From contig NZ_KL370760.1 of NCBI RefSeq assembly GCF_000701265.1, positions 469,088-533,087 of the forward strand: 64,000 nucleotides of DNA, given 5' to 3'. The notes under the pieces were generated by a model. It saw only the letters and a program-made list of their open reading frames with translations, was not told the DNA's origin and searched no databases. Positions 45,227-54,835 of the stretch are shown in pieces. The translations under genes were made by a program, and so were the position numbers. Source of the stretch: Legionella wadsworthii DSM 21896 = ATCC 33877 (lineage in GTDB: Bacteria; Pseudomonadota; Gammaproteobacteria; Legionellales; Legionellaceae). The first letter of the stretch is position 1; each line of letters begins with the position of its first letter.

Positions 45227-46531
45227 ATGGCCCATTACATTCGGAAGTTGCGTTGGTTCTTGATCCTTTGTTCCTTTATTCCATTCCTGAGTTTTGCCGC
45301 TACTCCTGTAAAATCGATGGTGGTCTTTGGCGACAGTTTGTCTGATACAGGAAATACAACTCATTTGCTTAAAAGCTTACGTAATGAAGAAAACCCAGCT
45401 TTTTTAGTAGCCCCCTTTAAAGCATTTGTTCTTAATAAAATGGTTGAATTTGCTGATGAATATTATGTTCCGCAAATGGTTCTGGATTCCGGCATCGCTG
45501 TTGTGACTGATTTTTTTGATAATCAATTGGCCCCCTACATCGCCAATTTAGTCAGTAAAGTGAAAATGGTGCCTGTATTGCCAGGACAACCCTACTGGAA
45601 TTCGCGTTTCTCCAATGGTCAAGTTTGGAATGAATATTTGGCAAAAATGATTTCCCTTTCTCCAGAAGATGAAGAGGTTTATTTGAACCGGGCATTTGGC
45701 GGAAGTTGGGCAGCAACTTACGATTATCAACTCACAGTCTGGAATTTAATCCGACATCCACTAGGTACTATTAAAAACCTCATTGTCGGGAAATTGGTTC
45801 CACCAAGCCTTGGTTTAACAGTACAGGCTTATTTGTTAGAACATCCCGCCTTGAATAATGAAACGGTATTCTTTATTTTCTCTGGAAATAACGATTACGT
45901 GAATGTCTTATTTTTTGAAGACAATTATAATACCGAAGTGATGAGTACCTATGTGGACAACGTGCTTTCAAACGCAAGCTCTGCAGTCATGAAATTAATG
46001 CATGCTGGGGCACGGCAATTTGTGATCATGGGTTTGCCTCATATAGGAGATACACCCCGTGCGGTCCATACGAGCGATAGGGAAGTATTAAATAATGCAA
46101 TCGATATGCATAATGAACGGTTGCAAACTCAAATGCAGGAGTGGGCCAAGGTTTATCCTGACACAAACTTTCTCTATATCGACATGAGCGATTACCTGGA
46201 GCGTGCTCTAAAAAATCCTGCAATGTATGGATTTACAAATACAACAGAAGCTTGCATTGATGTGAAGCTTCCAATGTATCATGCTTTTGGTAATTCCCCT
46301 TTTGCAAATAACTTTGTATTGCGCTATGCACAAGTACTTCAATATAGAGATCCCAGCTTTGCTGCGGGAGAGAAGAATTATAAAGTATGTGATACTCCAG
46401 AAAGTTATTTATTCTGGGATGAAATTCATCCAAGTACGCGTGCTCACGGTTTACTCGCATTTGAGATCTGTAACGCGATGAAAGCGCATGGGTATGCCGT
46501 GACTTGCGACAATCCATTAAATAAAAGTTAA
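45227..46531 (+). CDS. plaC: GDSL phospholipase A/acyltransferase PlaC
   Basis: A 434-residue secreted lipolytic enzyme. A signal peptide ends near residue 25 (LSFAA). The GDSL block is VVFGDSLSDTGNT with Ser37; SGNNDYVN is block III; the Asp/His pair is in DEIHPSTRAH near residues 398-401. In L. pneumophila PlaC is a glycerophospholipid:cholesterol acyltransferase/phospholipase A exported by type II secretion and matured by the ProA protease. The Cys pair in TEACID and YKVCDTPE flanks a loop, as in PlaC. Strong GGAG ribosome site. Orthology is inferred from length (about 434) and position. Confidence 0.88.
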   Translation: MAHYIRKLRWFLILCSFIPFLSFAATPVKSMVVFGDSLSDTGNTTHLLKSLRNEENPAFLVAPFKAFVLNKMVEFADEYYVPQMVLDSGIAVVTDFFDNQLAPYIANLVSKVKMVPVLPGQPYWNSRFSNGQVWNEYLAKMISLSPEDEEVYLNRAFGGSWAATYDYQLTVWNLIRHPLGTIKNLIVGKLVPPSLGLTVQAYLLEHPALNNETVFFIFSGNNDYVNVLFFEDNYNTEVMSTYVDNVLSNASSAVMKLMHAGARQFVIMGLPHIGDTPRAVHTSDREVLNNAIDMHNERLQTQMQEWAKVYPDTNFLYIDMSDYLERALKNPAMYGFTNTTEACIDVKLPMYHAFGNSPFANNFVLRYAQVLQYRDPSFAAGEKNYKVCDTPESYLFWDEIHPSTRAHGLLAFEICNAMKAHGYAVTCDNPLNKS

Positions 46532-46556
46532 CGTTGGGGAAAGACAGTTTCAAAAT

Positions 46557-46597
46557 AACCTGGGTTTGAATGATGATTTAAACCCGGGTTTTCTTTT
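46557..46597 (+). terminator. Rho-independent terminator after plaC
   Basis: AACCTGGGTTT (46557-46567) pairs with AAACCCGGGTT (46580-46590) with one T-G pair, followed by a T-rich run (TTCTTTT) ending at 46597. It is 26 bp after the stop. Confidence 0.75.
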
Positions 46598-46754
46598 CAT
46601 CAATTCAGGCTAAGCTAGATTAATATAAGTTAGAAAATTTTCTCAAACTTACCGCATGGAACATGTTAGTGATTTATTTATGTTTATGGCATAATGGCTC
46701 CCTTTTTTATTTGATATAGCGTTCATGTGCGGTTTTTGAAACGAGGAGTAGGGT

Positions 46755-48569
46755 ATGTGTGGGATTATCGGGGCTGTATCTGAAAGGGATATCAGTAAAA
46801 TTCTCCTGGAGGGGTTACGTCGTTTAGAATATCGGGGTTATGATTCTGCAGGGATTGCAGTGATAGATAATGATGGCCTTTTAAAACGAGTGCGAATTCA
46901 GGGGAAGGTTCAAAATTTAGCCGATGCCATGCAAGAAACTGCTATCTCGGGTAATACAGGTATTGCACATACGAGATGGGCCACACACGGAAAACCCTCA
47001 GAAAAAAATGCGCATCCCCATATATCACATGATCAAATAGCCTTAGTCCATAATGGCATCATCGAAAATCACGATAATTTACGACACACTTTGATTACAA
47101 GAGGTTATCAATTTACTTCGGAAACCGATACGGAAGTAGCTGCCCATTTAATACACTACCACTATCTTCAAAGTAAAAATTTACTCGAAGCAGTACAAGC
47201 CGCAGCCGCAGAAATGGAGGGCGCTTTTGCTTTAGGCGTAATCCATCAGCAAAGACCTATGGAGCTGGTTGCCGTTCGTAAGGGCAGTCCTTTGGTCATT
47301 GGCATAGGGATTGGAGAGAATTTTATTGCTTCGGATGGATTGGCTTTAAAATCTTTTGCTCAGTCGGTTATGTATTTAGAGGAAGGTGACAGCGCTTTTA
47401 TTACTTCGAAAAAAATATCAATTTATGATTCGTCCAAATCCTTGACCGATCGCCCGACTCATCCTTTAACCAATGATAATGAAACTGTGAGCAAAGGCCG
47501 TTATCGCCATTTTATGCTCAAGGAAATTTTTGAACAATCTAAAGTACTGACCGATACATTAGAGGGCCGCGTTAATAGTTTGGAGGTGCTTAAATCCAGT
47601 TTTGGCGAACGTGCCTCTCATATATTTCCGCTTGTAAAACAGATTCACATCGTTGCTTGCGGTACCAGCTATCACGCAGGAATGATTGCTAAATATTGGT
47701 TAGAATCATTGGCTGGATTGCCTACCCAGGTTGAAATTGCCAGTGAATATCGCTATCGCGATGTCGTAGTTCCTAAAGATACATTATTTATCACCGTGTC
47801 CCAATCGGGGGAGACAGCAGATACTTTAGCTGCCTTACAAAAATCTAAAAATATGAATTATTTGGGTAGTCTGGCTATTTGTAATGTCGCAACAAGTACT
47901 TTAGTCAGGGAAGCTGATTGCGTCTTTCTAACACGCGCTGGAGTTGAGATTGGCGTGGCGTCTACTAAGGCATTTACCACACAATTGGCTGCTTTTTTGA
48001 TGTTAGCCGCAACACTTTGCGGAGACGGTCGTGCTCAGGAAGTTTTAAAACAATTGCAGGAATTACCTGCATGTTGTGAGCGCGTATTAAAGATGAATGA
48101 AGAAATTGAAGGCCTTGCATCATTATTTGTGAATAAGGCACATGCTTTATTTTTAGGACGGGGTGTGCAATACCCGGTTGCTTTAGAAGGGGCTCTGAAA
48201 TTAAAAGAAATTTCCTATATTCATGCTGAAGCCTATCCTTCCGGGGAGTTGAAACATGGTCCTTTGGCTTTAGTAGATGAAAACATGCCTGTGGTTGCTG
48301 TGGCACCAAATGATGAATTATTGGATAAATTAAAATCCAATTTACACGAAGTGAGTGCTCGCGGCGGACAGTTATTTGTTTTTGTTGATGATTCCCAAAG
48401 CTGGCGAGCAAATGGTGCTCGATTGATTAAGGTACCTTATTGTGGTTTATGGATTGCACCTATTGTATATACGATTCCGCTACAATTATTGGCTTATCAT
48501 GTTGCTGTTGCAAAAGGAACCGATGTGGATCAGCCTCGTAATCTTGCCAAATCAGTAACGGTTGAGTAA
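46755..48569 (+). CDS. glmS: Glutamine-fructose-6-phosphate aminotransferase
   Basis: A 604-residue enzyme that makes glucosamine-6-phosphate. MCGIIGAVSERD gives the N-terminal Cys nucleophile after Met removal; HTRWATHGKPSEKNAHPH is the glutaminase domain; two SIS sugar-isomerase domains follow (CGTSYHAGM, SQSGETADT), and the end is NLAKSVTVE, the conserved tail. The start has GAGGAG upstream. Its partner gene glmU is 22 kb away in this window; E. coli has both adjacent. No riboswitch was recognised in the leader. Confidence 0.97.
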   Translation: MCGIIGAVSERDISKILLEGLRRLEYRGYDSAGIAVIDNDGLLKRVRIQGKVQNLADAMQETAISGNTGIAHTRWATHGKPSEKNAHPHISHDQIALVHNGIIENHDNLRHTLITRGYQFTSETDTEVAAHLIHYHYLQSKNLLEAVQAAAAEMEGAFALGVIHQQRPMELVAVRKGSPLVIGIGIGENFIASDGLALKSFAQSVMYLEEGDSAFITSKKISIYDSSKSLTDRPTHPLTNDNETVSKGRYRHFMLKEIFEQSKVLTDTLEGRVNSLEVLKSSFGERASHIFPLVKQIHIVACGTSYHAGMIAKYWLESLAGLPTQVEIASEYRYRDVVVPKDTLFITVSQSGETADTLAALQKSKNMNYLGSLAICNVATSTLVREADCVFLTRAGVEIGVASTKAFTTQLAAFLMLAATLCGDGRAQEVLKQLQELPACCERVLKMNEEIEGLASLFVNKAHALFLGRGVQYPVALEGALKLKEISYIHAEAYPSGELKHGPLALVDENMPVVAVAPNDELLDKLKSNLHEVSARGGQLFVFVDDSQSWRANGARLIKVPYCGLWIAPIVYTIPLQLLAYHVAVAKGTDVDQPRNLAKSVTVE

Positions 48570-48790
48570 TAATGTGTCGGTTTTAACGAGACACCCTTCT
48601 ATCGCCTTTCTTGGTACAGGTGCGTGTTTTTAAAATGAGAATGTATGGCGTGAGTAAAGGCAAGTATGATCTTCTAGATATAGTAATATGCTATTACTGG
48701 AGTATTGCAAAGCTTCACTCAGCTACAATTCCAGTAAGGTTTATGGGGAAGCAATCTATGTTATCTAATTTATGTTTTACGGGGATGTAA

Positions 48791-51133
48791 ATGACTCAAG
48801 AGATTTTGAGATTAGCTGCGATAATTGCGCAAGAGCTTAAAGTAAAACCTGCGCAGGCTGAAGCAGCCATTCGTCTGCTCGATGAAGGGGCAACCGTTCC
48901 TTTCATTGCTCGTTACCGCAAAGAAGCTACGGAAGGACTTGATGATGCGCAATTGCGATATATTGACGAACGCATTCTTTATTTGCGTGAATTAGATGAG
49001 CGACGGACAGTAGTTTTACAGTCTATCCGGGAACAAGAGAAATTAACTCCGGAGCTTGAAAAGAGTATTTTAGCTGCGGATACAAAAACTCGTCTAGAAG
49101 ATTTATACTTGCCATACCGTCCAAAACGCCGGACTAAAGCGCAATTAGCCATAGAAGCAGGCTTAGCCCCCTTAGCTCAAGCTCTTTGGAAAAATCCTGA
49201 CTTAGATCCTGAAGAAGAAGCGGCGAAGTACATTAATCCCGAGGCAGCTGTTGAAGATGTAAAAGCCGCATTAGAGGGGGCTCGTCATATTCTAATGGAG
49301 CATTTTGCTGAAGATGCGGATTTGATTAATGAGTTACGGGAACATTTGTGGCAACATGGTATTGTCAAGTCGGTTGGCAGCTCTAAAAAGAAAGAGACAG
49401 TCAGCAAGTTTTCGGATTATTTTGATTATTCTGAAGCAATTAAAAAAATACCATCCCACCGTGCTTTGGCTTTATTCCGTGGCCGCCGCGAAAGCGTTTT
49501 GCAAGTAAGCCTTACCTTACCGGAGCAAGAAGCATCTTATGGTGAAGATAAGTTAGCAGCATATTTCAGCATTGCGGACAAACAAAGAAAAGCAGACAAC
49601 TGGTTGTTGGAAACCATTCGCCTTACCTGGAAAATCAAACTATTTACCAAATTGGAATTGGAATTGCTGACGCGACTGCGTGAAATGGCAGATGAAGAGG
49701 CAATTAAAGTATTTTCAAGAAATTTGCGTGACTTGTTGCTTGCAGCACCGGCAGGCCCCCAAATTACTATTGGCCTGGATCCTGGAATTCGGACTGGTGT
49801 CAAGGTGGTTGTTGTGGACTCAACAGGTAAATTATTGGACTATACCGTTATTTTCCCATTTGCACCTCAAAATGAATGGCACCAAGGTATTACAGATCTG
49901 GCAAAATTGGCAGCCAAATATAATGTCAATTTGATCAGCATTGGAAATGGAACAGGTTCTCGTGAAACAGAACGCTTGGTTTCTGATTTAATTAAAATGT
50001 ATCCTGATCTTAAATTGACCAAAGTTATTGTCAGTGAAGCGGGTGCATCAGTTTATTCCGCTTCTGAAATCGCTTCACAAGAATTTCCTGATTTGGATGT
50101 TACTTTAAGAGGTGCAGTCTCAATAGCGCGCAGATTACAAGATCCTCTTGCAGAATTAGTTAAAATTGAAGCGAAATCCATAGGCGTAGGACAATACCAA
50201 CATGATGTGAATCAAACACGTCTTGCCCGCTGTCTTGATGGTGTTGTCGAGGATTGTGTGAATGCTGTAGGGGTGGATGTAAATACAGCCTCCGCAGCAC
50301 TTCTATCCCATATTTCTGGTCTCAATGAAACACTTGCAAAAAGTATTGTACTCTATCGTGATGAGCATGGTGCTTTTAAAAATCGTATGGAATTAAAAAA
50401 TGTAAACCGTATGGGTGAGAAGTCTTTCCAACAAGCGGCCGGGTTTTTACGCATCATGAATGGAGATAACCCTTTGGATGCCTCGTGCGTTCATCCTGAA
50501 GCTTATCCTTTAGTAGAAAAAATTATTGAGGATAGGAACATAGACATTAAAAAACTAATCGGCAACAGAGAGCTATTACAGAGCGTCAATGCAGCGCAAT
50601 TTGTCGATGATCAATTTGGTCTACCTACAATTAGGGATGTTTTGCGCGAGCTGGAAAAACCTGGCCGTGATCCCAGGCCAGAATTCAAAACCGCCCAATT
50701 CAAAGAAGGTGTGGAAGACATTGAACACTTGCATGAAGGAATGATTCTGGAAGGTGTCGTGAGTAATGTGACTAATTTCGGTGCTTTTGTCGACATAGGA
50801 GTGCATCAGGATGGTTTGGTTCATATTTCAGCGATGACAAACAAATTTATTTCTGATCCTCGCACTGTGGTAAAGGCCGGAGATATCGTGACTGTAAAAG
50901 TCATTGAAGTAGATAAAGAAAGAAAGCGTATTGGTTTAAGCATGAAATTGGAAGAGCAACCCGCAAGCCAACCGATAAAAAAAGTAGCTGCTCCTTCGGA
51001 AATGAAAAAGCCAGCTCCTGTTAAAAAACATGAGCACAAGAAAAAACCTGAAGCGAAGAAGGTTGAGCCGGTTAAAAAAACGGTCTTCAATACAGCAATG
51101 GCAGATGCATTGGCTAAGTTAAAAAGAAATTAA
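48791..51133 (+). CDS. tex: Tex-family S1 RNA-binding protein
   Basis: A 780-residue transcription accessory protein that binds nucleic acid. Visible order: an N-terminal helical domain ([20 protein letters not shown]), a YqgF-like domain ([18 protein letters not shown]), helix-hairpin-helix motifs ([37 protein letters not shown]) and a C-terminal S1 domain ([20 protein letters not shown]). A Lys/Pro/Glu-rich tail follows. Length matches the family. Confidence 0.95.
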   Translation: MTQEILRLAAIIAQELKVKPAQAEAAIRLLDEGATVPFIARYRKEATEGLDDAQLRYIDERILYLRELDERRTVVLQSIREQEKLTPELEKSILAADTKTRLEDLYLPYRPKRRTKAQLAIEAGLAPLAQALWKNPDLDPEEEAAKYINPEAAVEDVKAALEGARHILMEHFAEDADLINELREHLWQHGIVKSVGSSKKKETVSKFSDYFDYSEAIKKIPSHRALALFRGRRESVLQVSLTLPEQEASYGEDKLAAYFSIADKQRKADNWLLETIRLTWKIKLFTKLELELLTRLREMADEEAIKVFSRNLRDLLLAAPAGPQITIGLDPGIRTGVKVVVVDSTGKLLDYTVIFPFAPQNEWHQGITDLAKLAAKYNVNLISIGNGTGSRETERLVSDLIKMYPDLKLTKVIVSEAGASVYSASEIASQEFPDLDVTLRGAVSIARRLQDPLAELVKIEAKSIGVGQYQHDVNQTRLARCLDGVVEDCVNAVGVDVNTASAALLSHISGLNETLAKSIVLYRDEHGAFKNRMELKNVNRMGEKSFQQAAGFLRIMNGDNPLDASCVHPEAYPLVEKIIEDRNIDIKKLIGNRELLQSVNAAQFVDDQFGLPTIRDVLRELEKPGRDPRPEFKTAQFKEGVEDIEHLHEGMILEGVVSNVTNFGAFVDIGVHQDGLVHISAMTNKFISDPRTVVKAGDIVTVKVIEVDKERKRIGLSMKLEEQPASQPIKKVAAPSEMKKPAPVKKHEHKKKPEAKKVEPVKKTVFNTAMADALAKLKRN

Positions 51134-51142
51134 GAACTTTAT

Positions 51143-51226
51143 GTAGCCTGGGGGAAGCAAAATGCCCCCGGGTTGAGTTTATCGATATTAAGACACCCGG
51201 GTTATACTGCGCTGCACCCAGGCTAC
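51143..51226. repeat. Palindromic interspersed element between tex and the thioesterase gene
   Basis: GTAGCCTGGG (51143-51152) and CCCAGGCTAC (51217-51226) are perfect inverted ends of an 84-bp unit; inside lie two further inverted CCCGGG-containing halves (about 51164-51171 and 51195-51203). It resembles a MITE or paired-REP element rather than a simple terminator. Confidence 0.65.
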
Positions 51227-51243
51227 GATTAAGGTGGAAAACA

Positions 51244-51627
51244 ATGACCAACATGCCGAAGGGAGAGCTCACCATCCAAACCCTGGCAATGCCAGCGGAC
51301 ACGAATGCCAATGGGGATATTTTTGGTGGATGGATTGTATCGCAAATGGATTTGGCTGCTGGGATTATGGCAAAAAGATTAGCATTAGGACGCGTCGCGA
51401 CAGTTGCCATTCATTCCATGAGTTTCCTAAAGCCGGTTCATGTAGGTGATCTTGTGAGTTGCTACGTAAGCCTGGTGAAACAAGGTAATACCTCGATGAC
51501 TTTTAATGTTGAAGTCTGGGCACATCCTGCAACCCAAAATGATGCATACCAAGTCACGGATGGAGTTTTTGTTTTTGTTGCTTTAGATAAAGAAGGTAGA
51601 GCAAGACAGGTGCCTAAAGAAATATGA
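51244..51627 (+). CDS. Acyl-CoA thioesterase, YciA type
   Basis: A 127-residue hotdog protein that hydrolyses acyl-CoA. MPADTNANGDIFGGWIVSQM followed by DLAAGIMAKR is the YciA signature, with the catalytic Asp in the NANGDIFGGW motif. The start is the ATG at 51244. It overlaps the next gene by 4 bp (ATGA, 51624-51627), so both are translated together. Confidence 0.9.
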   Translation: MTNMPKGELTIQTLAMPADTNANGDIFGGWIVSQMDLAAGIMAKRLALGRVATVAIHSMSFLKPVHVGDLVSCYVSLVKQGNTSMTFNVEVWAHPATQNDAYQVTDGVFVFVALDKEGRARQVPKEI

Positions 51628-53261
51628 CCAGTACGATGCCTGAGCTTCACCAATTACTCACCGAGATGGCTACCTTAATTGAACAAAATGCGGAGCCTGA
51701 TCCACAGTTATATACTTTATTTTTCCAGCAACCCGAACTCGCTTTTAGATTACTGGATATTATAAGTAATTTAGAAGAAAAACTTGATGAAGAGATTTCG
51801 GTCTATTCTGCTTGTGTTTTTGCTCTGGATATTTGTGTCGCTCAATTGCAAGGTGCCGTGGAATCAAAAAACAAAGTGGTGGAAAAAACCTTAATCCAGT
51901 TAATGAACCACCTCGCTGAATTGATTAATTCTCGTCAACATACACTAAGCTTTTGGCTTCCGGTACTCAATTCTTTTTACGAGTCGAATGTAGAATTAAC
52001 CGAAGAGTTAAAAAATGCTTATTATGATCTTGCAAGTGAAGAAGAAGAATTGGTACCCGAGGGTGAACCGATATCTCATTTAGATGCAATTCGTGATTTA
52101 ATTCACGAGTTATCAGATCTTAATGTTTTTGAAATCGCCGAGAATTTTTTTGCTCAAAGCTATGCCATGCCCCCTGATTTTTTTATCGACCTCATGGTTG
52201 ACTTGTACAACATTGAAGAAGGCTCCGATATCGCCTTACTTGTTTTATTACATCCCAAAGCAGAGGTTCGCGAAGTCGCTATTCAAACGTTGAATCATCT
52301 GATCGAATCGGTGACGTTTTCTTCCATATCCCTTTCGCGGCTACAAACCATAAAATTTTGGTATCCTGAGCGCTACCACCCGTTTTTTAATACATGGATA
52401 AAAATCCAAAGGAAAAAAGGTGTAGTCTTTGCACCAGAACCTGAAGTTGCCCGCACGATAATACGCGCTACGGAAGTAGACGGCTCTGGGTCTCAAGGTG
52501 TTTTTCTGCACGTGAATAAAAAAAGAAAAAATAGATTATGTGGTTTGTTGTTAAAATACGAATTAGGCATTAAAGATGCCTGGATTACCCCGCCAGTAGC
52601 GGGTAAAGACGTAAGAAACTATTACACCCAAGCTTTTGATGAAAATGTGACTTTACGTGAAGTGGATCTCTCTTATTTTATTATGATGGTGGAACATTTT
52701 TTAGCTGTATCCATTGAAAAAGGGGAAATTCCAAATGTGCATTTTTTAGAAATTCAAGAGCTATTGGGAGTCCGTTTGCGACCGAGTAAATTAGATTTAG
52801 ACGATATTATCAAGCAGTTAAGCGTACAAATTGTTCCATTTACTCCCGAAGTTATTTCTGATTCGTTGCGACGGTCTAAAAGTTGGCTAAAAAATAAATC
52901 ATTCACAGAATCATGGTTCTTGGAAAATGCCTTAATAGATAAAATAGTTAATCACAACAGCAGTTTTGTTGACGGGATTAGAGTCTGCCGTATGGAAGAA
53001 GCCATGGATGCTGTTTTTGATGAGGAAATGGAATTAAACCGGGAAAAATGGAAATTCCATTTTTTATGGATTGCCATGTGGATGAAATCCAAGAAAAGAA
53101 GTAATGAAAAATTATGGCGTGATAGTTTTCTCATCGCTTATACCATTCACGAAGGAACACTTCTGAAAGAGATACCCGTGATGCAGGAAATCTGTCGTCA
53201 AACCGTGATAAACAGTGTGGAAACCATGCAAGAAAGACGGACACATTTAAGCCAGGAATGA
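51624..53261 (+). CDS. Hypothetical protein coupled to a thioesterase gene
   Basis: A 545-residue soluble protein of unknown function. It is acidic in the first 250 residues (helical, with LDIISNLEEKLDEEISVY), and the C-terminal half is basic and Trp-rich (WKFHFLWIAMWMKSKKRSNE). Helical repeat-like periodicity is suggested near residues 150-250 (ALLVLLHPKAEVREVAIQTL resembles a HEAT helix). No signal peptide or membrane segment. The ATGA overlap with yciA implies joint expression. The fold might be HEAT-like, but this is a guess from one segment. Confidence 0.75.
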   Translation: MTSTMPELHQLLTEMATLIEQNAEPDPQLYTLFFQQPELAFRLLDIISNLEEKLDEEISVYSACVFALDICVAQLQGAVESKNKVVEKTLIQLMNHLAELINSRQHTLSFWLPVLNSFYESNVELTEELKNAYYDLASEEEELVPEGEPISHLDAIRDLIHELSDLNVFEIAENFFAQSYAMPPDFFIDLMVDLYNIEEGSDIALLVLLHPKAEVREVAIQTLNHLIESVTFSSISLSRLQTIKFWYPERYHPFFNTWIKIQRKKGVVFAPEPEVARTIIRATEVDGSGSQGVFLHVNKKRKNRLCGLLLKYELGIKDAWITPPVAGKDVRNYYTQAFDENVTLREVDLSYFIMMVEHFLAVSIEKGEIPNVHFLEIQELLGVRLRPSKLDLDDIIKQLSVQIVPFTPEVISDSLRRSKSWLKNKSFTESWFLENALIDKIVNHNSSFVDGIRVCRMEEAMDAVFDEEMELNREKWKFHFLWIAMWMKSKKRSNEKLWRDSFLIAYTIHEGTLLKEIPVMQEICRQTVINSVETMQERRTHLSQE

Positions 53262-53479
53262 ATACATCGCGGTTTAATGAAATTATTAGAAAATAAAGGC
53301 AGTGTCATTTGAAATAATAATCATGAGGGTGCAAATCGGGCGATTATTTCCTTGAATTTGACCTATTAAAAATTTAGTGAAAGTATTGCTAGGATGGCGT
53401 TTGCTTAACTCTATTACCTTCTGAAGACGACAACTGAAATTTAAGGTGTCGTGTTGATTAGATATTTAAGGAGTGATTC

Positions 53480-54760
53480 ATGGCCCAACATTTGGAGTCC
53501 CGATGGCATTATGTATTTGTCGCCACTATTGTCATCGGGATTGTTTCTGGTTTTGGCGGGATGTTTTTAGCCATATTACTCCATTTTATTCAACATTTAG
53601 CCTACCAACATACAGTATTTCCTATTCTAGGAAATGAACATTTTTTAGAAGTGGTTCGTGACTCATCAGCAATAAGAATCATGGTAGCCCTTCTGCTGTG
53701 TGGTTTCATAGCAGGTTTTGGATGGTGGGCTGTTTTTCGTTACGGCAGACCTTTAGTGAGTATTGCCAGCGCACTCAAATCCTCACGGCCCTATATGCCG
53801 ATCAAAACTACCCTGGCGCATGTATTGCTTCAAATCATCACTGTTGCTTTGGGATCACCTATGGGTCGAGAAGTGGCGCCCAGAGAATTAGCGGCGACGT
53901 TTGCATGTTGGTTTACAAATAAACTGAAGTTACACCCTAAAGAGAGCCAAATACTTGTAGCCTGTGCTGCAGGAGCGGGTTTGGCTGCAGTGTATAACGT
54001 ACCTTTTGGTGGTGCGATGTTTACTTTAGAAGTTCTATTAGGTTCATTTCATTGGTTTGCGGTGATTCCAGCTATAACCACATCGGCTATTGCTGCAGTC
54101 ATTTCTTGGATAGGGCTTGGCAATCAATCTTTATATCTTGTACCCCCTTTAACATTAGATGCCTCGGTAGTGATTTGGTCAATTTTAGCAGGCCCTATCT
54201 TTGGATTTTCTGCTTATTGGTTTAAAGAAATTACGAATAGAGCTCAAAGTAAAGCACCACGGGGATGGAAGATAATTCTTACCTGCCTCTTTAATTTCAC
54301 CATTATTGGCTTATTAGGTATTTACTTTCCGCAGATATTAGGAAATGGACGATCTGCAGCACAATTAGGATTTGATGGGAACATGTTAGGTTTTGGCTTC
54401 GCTTTGGAAATCTTAATACTGAGAGTTCTCATAGTCTGCACCAGCATTCAGGCTGGTGCATCAGGGGGACTTCTCACTCCTTCTTTAGCAAATGGTGCTT
54501 TAATGGCCATTGTTTTGGGCATTCTCTGGAATTATGTATGGCCAGGTATATCATTGTCTGCTTTCGCAGTGGTAGGAGGAACAGCTTTTCTTGCCGCAGC
54601 TCAAAAAATGCCAATTACCGCTGTTGTCCTAATCATTGAATTTACAGGTATTAATTTCAGTTTTTTCATCCCGATACTTCTATCTGTAGCAGGTTCGGTT
54701 AGCATGTTTCATTATTGCGCTACAAGACATGCGCTTGGATTTAGGAGAATCACCACTTAA
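53480..54760 (+). CDS. ClC-family chloride channel/antiporter
   Basis: A 426-residue membrane protein with about 10-12 helices. Family motifs: GSPMGREVAPRELA near residue 125-140 (the gating Glu after GR is kept, but GREGP reads GREVAP), GAGAGLAAVYNVPFGGAMFT, and GASGGLLTPSLANGA. The first selectivity motif GSGIP, expected near residue 95, is not seen; this area reads RPLVSIASALKSSRP. It may transport another anion or act differently. Monocistronic. Confidence 0.85.
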   Translation: MAQHLESRWHYVFVATIVIGIVSGFGGMFLAILLHFIQHLAYQHTVFPILGNEHFLEVVRDSSAIRIMVALLLCGFIAGFGWWAVFRYGRPLVSIASALKSSRPYMPIKTTLAHVLLQIITVALGSPMGREVAPRELAATFACWFTNKLKLHPKESQILVACAAGAGLAAVYNVPFGGAMFTLEVLLGSFHWFAVIPAITTSAIAAVISWIGLGNQSLYLVPPLTLDASVVIWSILAGPIFGFSAYWFKEITNRAQSKAPRGWKIILTCLFNFTIIGLLGIYFPQILGNGRSAAQLGFDGNMLGFGFALEILILRVLIVCTSIQAGASGGLLTPSLANGALMAIVLGILWNYVWPGISLSAFAVVGGTAFLAAAQKMPITAVVLIIEFTGINFSFFIPILLSVAGSVSMFHYCATRHALGFRRITT

Positions 54761-54835
54761 GTTACAAGTTGCATTCTCACATGCCCTTTCTTTTATGTTC
54801 CATAATAAAATAAAGAAAACTATTTTTAGAAACCA

